Source of the DNA: Sandaracinus amylolyticus
GTDB lineage: Bacteria > Myxococcota_A > Polyangia > Polyangiales > Sandaracinaceae
Assembly (NCBI RefSeq): GCF_021631985.1
Contig: NZ_CP070225.1
Span: 7,564,001 to 7,628,000, forward strand
Length of the DNA: 64,000 nucleotides
Direction of reading: 5' to 3'
How positions within the stretch are numbered: position 1 is the stretch's first letter; every line of letters starts with the position of its first letter. Position numbers and translations under genes: made by a program. The notes below the pieces were generated by a model, which was not told where the DNA came from, searched no databases, and worked only from the letters and a program-made list of their open reading frames with translations. Positions 56,568 through 64,000 of this stretch are shown piece by piece.

Positions 56568-59500
56568 GTGGTCTCGCCGGGGGTCGTGATCGCGTCTCGG
56601 TTCCGCGTCGTCGCGCCGCTCGGCGAGGGCGGACAGGGGCGCGTGGTGCGCGCGCTCGATCTCGCGCGCGGTCGCGAGGTCGCGCTCAAGATGGTGGCGG
56701 CGCACGCGCTCGACGCGGTGGTCGCGGAGCTCGAGGTCGCGACGCGGCTCGTGCACCCATCGCTCGCGAGGATCGCCGATGTCGGTCGCGTGCGGGTGGG
56801 CGATCGCGAGATCGCGTGGATCGCGAGCGAGCTGATCGAGGGCGTGTCGCTCGCGCGCTTCGCGAGCGGCGCGCGGTGGGCCGCGATGGAGCGCGCGATC
56901 GTGTCGGCGCTCGAGGGGCTCGCGGCGCTGCACGGCGCGGGGCTGCGGCACGGCGACGTGCGCGCCGAGAACGTGCTGGTCGCCGCGGATGGGCGCGCGG
57001 TGCTGGTCGATCTCGGGCTCGCGGGCGCGCTCGGGAGCGCGCTGCGGGGCGCGACGCCGGGGCTCGTCGCGCCCGAGCTGGTGCGGGGCGCGCGTGACGT
57101 CGATGGTCGCGGCGATCTCTACGCGCTCGGGATCGCGATGCGCGCGCTGCTCCCGACGATCGGTGAGCCGGTGCCGTACGCCGCGCGCGCGGTGATCGAC
57201 GCGCTCGCCCATGACGATCCCGCGCGCCGGCCCAGCGCGGCGGAGGCCCTCGCGACGCTGGGGGTGCGGGCGCGCGCGGTGGAAGCGATCCCCGCCGCGC
57301 TCGTCGGTCGCGACGGGGCGCTCGAGGCGCTCGATGCGCTGGTGGCGCGGGTGAGCGAGGGCGCGGTCGGCGCGCGGGTGGTGCGCGTCGTGGGCCCGAG
57401 CGGAAGCGGCCGCACCGCGCTCCTGTCGCGGTTCCGATGGCGCTGCGGGCTGCGCGCGGAGATCGTCGAGCCGATCGCGGGCGCGCTCGGAGATGCGATC
57501 GCGCGGGCCGCGGGGCGCGAGGGAACGGTGCGCGGAGTCGCCGACGCGCTCGCCGCGATCGATCGCGCGAGCGGGCGTGGTCGAGCGTGTGTGATCGTGA
57601 TCGACGACGCGGACCGGCTCGCGACCGATGCGCGGGCGTTGCTCGACGCGATCACGCGCGCGATCGATCCCCGAGGGCCGATCGCGGTCGTGATCGCGAC
57701 GAGCGAGGGCGAGGGACTTCGGCTCGCGCCGCTCGAGACGCGCGACGTCACGACGTGGCTGGGCGCGCGGATCGAGCCCGACGCGATCGAGGCGCTCACG
57801 CATGCGAGCGAGGGCCTGCCCGGGCGCATCGTCGCGATCCTCGACGCGCTGCGCGGAGCGCACGTGGATCGCGCGGCGATCGCGGAGACGGTGCGCAAGC
57901 TCGCGCGGCGCGGTGCGCCGATGGACGCGAGCACGACCGAGCGCGCGAGCGCGATGTCGATCGCGGCGGCGGGAGGCACGCTCGACGACGGCGAGGCCGA
58001 TGCGCTCGGGCTCGACGCGGCGCGCATCGCGGCGCTGGTCTCGCGCGGGTGGGCGCGTCGAGAGCGGGCGTCGTTGCGGCTGGTCGTGGCGGTCGAGGAC
58101 GTGCTCGCGTCGGCGCGTCCCGCCGAGCGTCGCGCGGCGTTCCTCGCGCTCGCCGCGACCGCGGCGCGTGATCCCTCGCCGCAGCGCGCGATCGTGGAGC
58201 GGGCGCGACGGCTCGCCGAGGCGGGCGAGACCGACGAGGCGAGCGCGCTCTTGCTCGGCCATCCCGATGCGCCGTGGGATCGCGAGCGCGCGGCAATCGT
58301 CGCGCGGGCGAGCGGCCGCGCCGACGTGCTGCTCGCGCTCGCAGGGATCGAAGAGCGGACCGGGCGCGCCGATCTCGCGCTCGCGACGATCGCGCGCGCG
58401 CTGCGCACGAGGCCTGATCACTCGATGCGCGCCGAGGCGCGGGAAGCCGCGGCGTCGGCGTACCTGCGACGCGGCGATGGCGCGCGCGCACTGCGCGTGC
58501 TGGCGCGCACCACCGGTGTTCGTCACGCCGATCTCGTCGCGCGCGCCTCGATCCAGCTCGGACGCTACGACGAGGCCCGGCGGGCCGCCGAGGACGCGCT
58601 GCGCGGCGACGCGATCGACGACGCGATGCGCGCCGATCTGCTCGAGGACGTCGGCGTCGCCGCGGGCTACCTCGGGGATCGCAGCGCGTCCGATCGGGCG
58701 CTCGCCGAGGCGGAGCGGCTGCGGCGTGCGAGCGGGCGCGACGACCCGCGGGCCCGGGTGCGCATCGCGAGCTACCGCGCGATCCACGCGTACCGGGCGG
58801 GCGAGCTCGAGGCCGCGGCGGCGCGTTATCGGGAGGCGCTCGCGATCGCCGAGGAGCACGCGCTCGACGATCAGCTCGCGAGCGCGGCGCTCAACCTCGG
58901 CACCACCGAGCACCTGCGGGGTGAGCTCGGTGCGGCGCGTGACGCGTACGAGCGCGCGCTGCGGCTCGCTCACGCGCTCGGCCGGGTGCGCACCCACGCG
59001 GTCGCGCTCTTCGATCGCGCGCAGCTCCTCGCCGATGCGGGCGCGAGCGCGCGCGCCGAGATCGAGGCGGTGGCCGCGCTCGATGCCGCGCGCGCCGGTG
59101 GTCTCGACGCGATGATCGCGTGTTGTCTCGAGCTGCGCGGCGCGCTCGCGCTGGGGCGCGGCGATCCCGATGGCGCGACCGGCCTCGCGAACGAAGCGAT
59201 CGCGATCGCCGATCGCATCGGCGCGACCCGCGAGCGCGCGGAGCTCGCGATCCTGGAGGGCCAGATCGCGCTCGCGCGCGGCGCGCTCGATGGCGCCACG
59301 TCGCACGTCGATCGCGCGCGCGACGACGCGGGCGCCGCGGATGCGCGCGACCTGATCGCGAAGTCGTGCGCCACCCGGGCCCGCATCGAGCTCGCGCACG
59401 AGCGCCCCGAGCGCGCGCTCGCCGCCGCGGAAGAAGGGCTCGCCGCGCTCGGCCCGGGCGGTGCGCGCGACGTCGAGGCCGAGCTCGCCGCGCTCGCCGC

Positions 59501-61265
59501 ACAGGCCGCCGATCACGCCGGTGCGCCCGCGACGGCACGGCCGTTCCGCGATCGTGCGCGTGCGATCTGGGAGCGCGCCGCGCTCACGCTGCCGGCGTCC
59601 GAGCGCGCCGCGTTCTGGGCCGTCCCCAAGCGACGCGATCTCGGGGGAGGCGAGCGCGCTGCGCCCGGGGCGAGCGCGCGCGAGCGATGGCTCGAGCGCT
59701 TGCTCGCGGTGAACGCGCGGCTCACGTCGAGCCTCCGCGCGACCGACGTGCTCGAGGTCGCGATGGACGCCGCGATCGAGCTCACCGGCGGCGAGCGCGG
59801 CTTCGTGCTGCTCGCGGATCGCGAGGGCGGCGAGCTCCGGGTCGCGGCGGCGCGCCACGTCGATCGACGGCGCGTCGATCGTGCGTGGCTCGAGTGGAGC
59901 CGCTCGATCGCGGAGCGCGTGATCGCGAGCGGCGAGCCGATCCTCAGCGCCGAGGCGACCGAGGACGCGCGCTTCGCGGAGCAGCGCTCGGTGCGCGCGC
60001 TCGGGCTGCGCTCGGTGCTCGCGGTGCCGATCCGCGGGCGCGGCGGCACGCTCGGCGCGCTCTACCTCGACCATCGGTTCGCGCGCGGCAGCTTCGCCGA
60101 GGGCGGGGTCGGCATCCTCGTCGCGTTCGCCGATCAGGTCGCGATCGCGCTCGAGAACGCGCGGCTCCACGAAGAGCTCGCGACGCGCACCCGCGAGCTC
60201 GAGCGCGAGCGTCGTCGCATCGCGAGCTCGCTCGACGAGAAGGGCCGCGAGATCGAGCGGCTCGAGGACACCATCCGCGCGATGCGGGGCGCCGGTCCCG
60301 ACGCACGCTACGAGGAGCTCGGCCTGATCGGGCGCGGCGAGGCGATCCGCGCGCTCCTCGCGCGCGTCGATCGCGTCGCGCCCGCGGGACTGCCGGTGTT
60401 GATCACCGGCGAGAGCGGGACCGGCAAGGAGCTCGTCGCGCGGGCGCTGCATCGCTTCGGGCCGACTCCCGAGGGACCGATGATCTCGATCAACTGTGCG
60501 GCGCTGCCCGCGACGCTGCTGGAGAGCGAGCTCTTCGGGCACGCGCGCGGCGCGTTCACCGGGGCCGATCGCGATCGCGTCGGGCTCTTCGTGCGAGCGA
60601 GCGGCGGCACGCTCTTCCTCGACGAGATCGGCGAGCTCCCGCTCGCGCTCCAGGCGAAGCTGCTGCGCGCGCTGCAGGAGCGCGAGGTGCGACCACTCGG
60701 TGGATCGCGCAGCGTCGCGTTCTCGGCGCGGGTGATCGCCGCGACCCATCGCGACCTGCGCGCCGACGTCGCGGGGCAGCGCTTCCGCGAGGATCTCTTC
60801 TACCGGCTCGCGGTGGTCGAGGTCGCGGTGCCTCCGCTGCGCGAGCGCCTCGAAGATCTCCCGCTGCTCGCGGCGCACGTGATCGCGCGACTGGCGCGCG
60901 AGACGAAGCGCGAGCCCGCACCGCGCCTCACGCCCGCCGCGCTGCGCACGCTCGCGCGTCACGCCTGGCCAGGCAACGTGCGCGAGCTCGAGAACGTGCT
61001 CGCGAGCGCGATGGTGCAGAGCGAAGACGCGCGCATCGACGCGCGTGATCTCGCGCTCGACGGCGGACGCACGCCACCGGCGAGACGGAGCCTCTCGCGG
61101 CGCGACGCCGACGAGCGCGAAGCCGCGCGGGTGGCCTCGGCGCTCGAAGCGAGCGGCTTCAACGTGTCGGAGGTGTGCCGCACCCTCGGCATCCCGCGCA
61201 CCACGCTCTATCGGAAGATGAAGCGCTGGGGGATCGAGCCGGGGTCGGCGCGCGACCCCCGCTGA
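56568..61265 (+). CDS. Giant kinase-like / STAND ATPase / TPR / GAF / sigma54-AAA+ / Fis-HTH regulator
   Basis: 1565 residues from GTG. Domains in order: a kinase-like domain 5-235 with LGEGGQGRVV, ATP lysine in VALKMV, a catalytic loop HGDVRAENVLV in place of HRD, and DLG in place of DFG; a STAND-type ATPase from about 245 (LVGRDGALEAL, Walker A GPSGSGRT near 275); a TPR-like helical array about 560-950; a GAF domain about 1060-1200 (GERGFVLLADREGGELRVAA); a coiled coil; a sigma54-interacting AAA+ domain about 1250-1490 with GESGTGKE, GAFTGA, FLDEIGELP and RFREDLFYRL; and a Fis-type HTH at the C-terminus (GFNVSEVCRTLGIPRTTLYRKM). It should activate sigma54 promoters in response to a signal. 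No ribosome site is visible. Confidence 0.93.
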   Translation: MVSPGVVIASRFRVVAPLGEGGQGRVVRALDLARGREVALKMVAAHALDAVVAELEVATRLVHPSLARIADVGRVRVGDREIAWIASELIEGVSLARFASGARWAAMERAIVSALEGLAALHGAGLRHGDVRAENVLVAADGRAVLVDLGLAGALGSALRGATPGLVAPELVRGARDVDGRGDLYALGIAMRALLPTIGEPVPYAARAVIDALAHDDPARRPSAAEALATLGVRARAVEAIPAALVGRDGALEALDALVARVSEGAVGARVVRVVGPSGSGRTALLSRFRWRCGLRAEIVEPIAGALGDAIARAAGREGTVRGVADALAAIDRASGRGRACVIVIDDADRLATDARALLDAITRAIDPRGPIAVVIATSEGEGLRLAPLETRDVTTWLGARIEPDAIEALTHASEGLPGRIVAILDALRGAHVDRAAIAETVRKLARRGAPMDASTTERASAMSIAAAGGTLDDGEADALGLDAARIAALVSRGWARRERASLRLVVAVEDVLASARPAERRAAFLALAATAARDPSPQRAIVERARRLAEAGETDEASALLLGHPDAPWDRERAAIVARASGRADVLLALAGIEERTGRADLALATIARALRTRPDHSMRAEAREAAASAYLRRGDGARALRVLARTTGVRHADLVARASIQLGRYDEARRAAEDALRGDAIDDAMRADLLEDVGVAAGYLGDRSASDRALAEAERLRRASGRDDPRARVRIASYRAIHAYRAGELEAAAARYREALAIAEEHALDDQLASAALNLGTTEHLRGELGAARDAYERALRLAHALGRVRTHAVALFDRAQLLADAGASARAEIEAVAALDAARAGGLDAMIACCLELRGALALGRGDPDGATGLANEAIAIADRIGATRERAELAILEGQIALARGALDGATSHVDRARDDAGAADARDLIAKSCATRARIELAHERPERALAAAEEGLAALGPGGARDVEAELAALAAQAADHAGAPATARPFRDRARAIWERAALTLPASERAAFWAVPKRRDLGGGERAAPGASARERWLERLLAVNARLTSSLRATDVLEVAMDAAIELTGGERGFVLLADREGGELRVAAARHVDRRRVDRAWLEWSRSIAERVIASGEPILSAEATEDARFAEQRSVRALGLRSVLAVPIRGRGGTLGALYLDHRFARGSFAEGGVGILVAFADQVAIALENARLHEELATRTRELERERRRIASSLDEKGREIERLEDTIRAMRGAGPDARYEELGLIGRGEAIRALLARVDRVAPAGLPVLITGESGTGKELVARALHRFGPTPEGPMISINCAALPATLLESELFGHARGAFTGADRDRVGLFVRASGGTLFLDEIGELPLALQAKLLRALQEREVRPLGGSRSVAFSARVIAATHRDLRADVAGQRFREDLFYRLAVVEVAVPPLRERLEDLPLLAAHVIARLARETKREPAPRLTPAALRTLARHAWPGNVRELENVLASAMVQSEDARIDARDLALDGGRTPPARRSLSRRDADEREAARVASALEASGFNVSEVCRTLGIPRTTLYRKMKRWGIEPGSARDPR

Positions 61266-61269
61266 TGGA

Positions 61270-61287
61270 GCGCGGAGCGCTCCGCGC
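61270..61287. terminator. 18-bp perfect palindrome after the giant regulator
   Basis: GCGCGGAGCGCTCCGCGC lies 5 nt after the stop at 61265. Confidence 0.6.
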
Positions 61288-61511
61288 ACCACCCGAAACG
61301 CGCCGTTTTCCTGGCGATCACACGCGGTACGCACGTTGCTCAACGGAGTGCGATGCGACCGCGGCGCACCTCTTCGCACGCTCGTTCGGGCAGTGGTGAC
61401 ACGCGTCTCCACGGGCTAGCTCGAGACGCGACGCGGCCCCCGCAGTCCTCCCGCTCCACTCCTTCCTCACCCCGAGATCGATCGCGCCGCGCGCGATCGC
61501 ACCGGAGGAAC

Positions 61512-63389
61512 GTGCCGCACTCGATCGCGCTGCACGCGGCTCGCGCCGCGCTCGTCGCACTCGCCCTCACGGGCTGCGTGGGAATCATCGGAGGCGACTC
61601 CTCCGTCTCGCCCGGCGACGGACCTCCGGTGGTCCCTCCCGGGACCGACGGCGGGGTGTGGACCGAGACGCCCGACGCGTGGGCACCACCCGGCGCGATC
61701 TATCCCTTCGCGACCGTCGGCTCGCGGTGCGAGGGCGGCGCGACGCGCGAGTACCTCGTGCTCTCGTCGCAGCCGCCCGACTGCGCCGCGCACGCAGCGG
61801 CGTTCACCACCGACGATGCCGCGCGCTTCGCGCGCATCGCGCTGCCCGGCACGCCGAGCTTCCAGGCGAATGCGACGCTCTGCGCCGACGGCGCGTGCGC
61901 GCCGACCACGCTGAGCGTGAACGTGACGACGAGCGAGACCGGCGCGGCCGGCGACTGGATCGCGGTCGTCGGAGGTCGCCAGCGCGGCGGCACGATCAAC
62001 GCGATGCGCTGCGACTACGACGCGTTCCTCCCGCAGGGCGACGACACGCCGGTCGGCGACCTCACGCTGCGCGAGGTCGCGCTCTACCAGGGCGTGAAGG
62101 TGACGATCGCGCGCGACGGAGAGGCGGTCGCGCCGAACGCGCCGATCGTCGCGAACCGCGGCGCCCTGCTGCGTCTCTTCGTCGCGCCGCGCTCGGGCTA
62201 CGTCCCGCGCGAGCTCGTGGCGCGCGTGCAGCTCGGGGATGCGGCGCCGATCGAGGCGCGCGCGACGCTCATCGACGTCTCGCGCGACGACGCGCTCGGG
62301 TCGACGTTCAACCTCTCGATCCCGCCCGCGGCGCTCACGCCCGACGTGCCGATCTCGGTCGGCATCTACGATCCCGCGGCGCGCTGCGGCGGTGGCTCTC
62401 CCGACGTCGCGCCCGCGCGCTTCCCCGCGGCCGGTACCGCGCTCCTGCCCGCGCGCTCGATGGGCGGCACGTTCCGCATCGTGCTCGTGCCGGTGCGCTA
62501 CACCGCGGACGGCTCGGGCCGCCTGCCCGACACCAGCGGCGCGAACGTGCAGCGCTTCGCCGACGAGGCGATGCGGCTCTTCCCGGTGGAAGGCGTCGAC
62601 GTGACGGTGCGCGCGCGACCGCTCGACTGGCCCAACACGATCGGCGCCGACGGCAGCGGATGGTCCGCGCTGCTCAACGAGTGCGGGAACCAGCGCGCGC
62701 AGGACGGCGCGCCGCCCGACACCTACTACTACTGCCTCTTCTCGCCGTCCCAGTCGTTCGGCGACTTCTGCGGGCGCGGCTGCGTCGCGGGGCTCGGGTT
62801 CGTACCGGGGGCGCAGGACGATCGCGCGCGCGTCAGCATCGGCCTCGGCTACTCGGGCACCCAGGGCACGTTCGTGCACGAGGTCGGGCACACGCTCGGT
62901 CGACCGCACGCGCCGTGCGGCGGCGTCGCGGGCCCCGATCCCTCGTTCCCCTACGCCGGCGGCAGCATCGGCAGCTGGGGCTACGACATCCTCACCGGGG
63001 AGCTGAAGGATCCCGCGCAGCACGCCGACATCCTCGGCTACTGCGATCCCACGTGGATCAGCGACTACAACTACGGGCTCATCTTCGATCGGATCCGCGC
63101 GGTGCGCGGCACCCGCGCGCTGATCGCGGCGCAGCCCCAGACCTACGCGACGATCGTCGTCGACGTCGACGGCAGCCTCTCGTGGGGCAGCGAGGTCGAG
63201 CTCCAGCTGCCGCCCCAGGGCGAGCCGGTGCGCGCGACCTGGAGCGATGCGAGCGGCGCGAGCGAGAGCGTCGACGCGGTGTTCGCGCAGGTCGATCACA
63301 TCGACGGAGGCATCGTCTACGTGCCCATGCCGAGCGGCGCCGCGACGCGCGTCGCGCTGCCCGGGTACGGAGCCCTCGACGTGCGCTGA
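61512..63389 (+). CDS. Secreted metzincin-type zinc metalloprotease lipoprotein (M66-like)
   Basis: 625 residues from a GTG with GGAGG 4 nt upstream. The lipobox is ALALTGC. The N-terminal 300 residues are beta-rich with paired cysteines. The protease motif HEVGHTLGRPHAPCG near residue 454 has the three zinc histidines and catalytic Glu of metzincins (HExxHxxGRxH). The downstream HADILGYCDPTWISDYNY resembles the region after the Met-turn in M66/StcE-like proteases, but Leu replaces the usual Met. The C-terminal 80 residues form another beta domain. Likely an extracellular endopeptidase. Confidence 0.82.
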   Translation: MPHSIALHAARAALVALALTGCVGIIGGDSSVSPGDGPPVVPPGTDGGVWTETPDAWAPPGAIYPFATVGSRCEGGATREYLVLSSQPPDCAAHAAAFTTDDAARFARIALPGTPSFQANATLCADGACAPTTLSVNVTTSETGAAGDWIAVVGGRQRGGTINAMRCDYDAFLPQGDDTPVGDLTLREVALYQGVKVTIARDGEAVAPNAPIVANRGALLRLFVAPRSGYVPRELVARVQLGDAAPIEARATLIDVSRDDALGSTFNLSIPPAALTPDVPISVGIYDPAARCGGGSPDVAPARFPAAGTALLPARSMGGTFRIVLVPVRYTADGSGRLPDTSGANVQRFADEAMRLFPVEGVDVTVRARPLDWPNTIGADGSGWSALLNECGNQRAQDGAPPDTYYYCLFSPSQSFGDFCGRGCVAGLGFVPGAQDDRARVSIGLGYSGTQGTFVHEVGHTLGRPHAPCGGVAGPDPSFPYAGGSIGSWGYDILTGELKDPAQHADILGYCDPTWISDYNYGLIFDRIRAVRGTRALIAAQPQTYATIVVDVDGSLSWGSEVELQLPPQGEPVRATWSDASGASESVDAVFAQVDHIDGGIVYVPMPSGAATRVALPGYGALDVR

Positions 63390-63402
63390 TCCGAACGGCG
63401 AG

Positions 63403-63430
63403 CCCCGCGCGGCGATCCGCGCGCGCGGGG
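63403..63430. terminator. 9-bp GC hairpin after the metalloprotease
   Basis: CCCCGCGCG (63403-63411) pairs with CGCGCGGGG (63422-63430) around a 10-nt loop, 13 nt after the stop. Confidence 0.55.
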
Positions 63431-63599
63431 TCGACGCGCGAGGACCCACCATCACGCGGAGTCCGCGACGATCGGTCGACGGACGCTCGATGCGATGCGC
63501 GTCGGATCGCCCCCGACGCGGACGCACGCATCGACTCCACGAGGCCGCGTTGCCGCGCCCGACCCGGCGGCTATGCGGCCGAGATACGGGGGGAGACGC

Positions 63600-64000
63600 G
63601 TGCGCATCGACCGCATCACGCTGGGCGAGTGGCTCGAGCGCGCCGACGTCCTGCTCTCGATCGTGACCGAGCGCGAGGCCTTCCATGCTCGCGCGCTCGC
63701 CGCGCGCGTGACGCCATCGTGGGTCGACTCGACGCCGGTCGATCGGAGCGGACACGACGCCGCGCGCATCGAGATCGTGCTGCGCGTCCGGCTCGAGGCG
63801 CTGCGCGAGGTGCTCGACGAGCTGCCGACGATCGCGAGCGTGCTGCGCTCGGAGCGCATGCGCGCCGCAGCGACGCGCGATCGACTGCACGAGCTCCTGA
63901 GCGAGGGCGCACCCTCGGCCGGCGCGGTGCAGAGCACGTTGCTCGTCCTCGCGACGCAGCTCGCATCGATGCTCGAGCTGCGCATCCTCGCCGAGCGTGC
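63600..64000 (+). CDS. Hypothetical helical protein (C-terminus beyond window)
   Basis: An open frame begins at the GTG at 63600, with a GGGGGAG site about 5 nt upstream, and is still open at the window end (133 residues). The start is MRIDRITLGEWLERADVLLSI. The sequence is leucine- and arginine-rich and predicted almost all helical, with long amphipathic stretches (RIEIVLRVRLEALREVLDEL, STLLVLATQLASMLELRILAER). There is no signal peptide or recognisable domain. Frame bias fits a real gene, but no family can be named. Confidence 0.5.
   Translation, partial: MRIDRITLGEWLERADVLLSIVTEREAFHARALAARVTPSWVDSTPVDRSGHDAARIEIVLRVRLEALREVLDELPTIASVLRSERMRAAATRDRLHELLSEGAPSAGAVQSTLLVLATQLASMLELRILAER

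Noticed and set aside
56292-61412. A 1706-codon open frame antisense to the giant regulator
   Set aside because: It is arginine- and histidine-rich with no domain, and is the shadow expected in GC-rich DNA opposite a strongly biased real gene.

Overview
This window is a very GC-rich (roughly 70 percent or more), gene-dense bacterial chromosome segment. The gene set points to a myxobacterium of the Sandaracinus/Polyangiales type. The evidence is three complete or partial Hanks-type kinases (two fused to other signalling modules), about a dozen secreted or lipid-anchored proteins with Asp/Asn-rich linkers after the lipobox, giant MopE-type metal-binding repeat proteins, a MYXO-CTERM-like tail and several GTG starts. 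The genus is an inference; no rRNA or tRNA gene is visible to fix it. No gap between genes exceeds 300 bases.

Layout. 1-2507: a truncated kinase-ATPase signalling protein and an OsmC peroxidase. 2708-10974: two giant Cys-rich MopE repeat proteins whose genes overlap by 4 bp. 11105-14362: small genes (zinc ribbon, cREC-like domain, J-domain protein, short-chain dehydrogenase, SnoaL-like fold, zinc-ribbon anchored protein). 14491-21130: a CDG-repeat/PKD/SPRY-like lipoprotein, an esterase lipoprotein and a membrane glycosyltransferase. 21135-27461: a sulfide-oxidation cluster. 27614-30665: an ABC exporter operon (HlyD-like lipoprotein, ATPase, permease). 30825-46688: SRPBCC protein, kinase, trypsin-like protease, MopE-like lipoprotein, thioredoxin, FAD oxidase, propeller-like lipoprotein, old-yellow-enzyme-type reductase, EGF/fibrinogen-like lipoprotein, pirin and MDR oxidoreductase. 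46754-54307: membrane protein, hybrid histidine kinase, epoxide-hydrolase-like protein, AraC and LysR regulators, DoxX and an MFS exporter. 54417-64000: serpin and companion lipoprotein, a giant kinase/ATPase/TPR/GAF/sigma54-AAA+ regulator, a metzincin lipoprotein and a partial gene.

The most coherent system is the sulfide cluster. It holds a type II sulfide:quinone oxidoreductase with its DUF1641 partner, two metallo-beta-lactamase-fold persulfide dioxygenases (one fused to rhodanese), a two-gene YeeE/YedE-type sulfur transporter and a TauE/SafE exporter. Each of its four intergenic control regions carries a group of four TGAAAC/GTTTCA half-sites (one half-site degenerate) arranged as two pairs, and three of the flanking start regions carry a sigma54-like -24/-12 element. 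Together they suggest a local sulfide regulon driven by an unlinked enhancer-binding protein.

The intergenic DNA also carries dispersed repeats. One is a roughly 77-bp stem-loop element in four copies, three of them in convergent gaps directly after stop codons, with compensatory base changes in its stems. A second GC-rich element with a terminal hairpin occurs in two copies.
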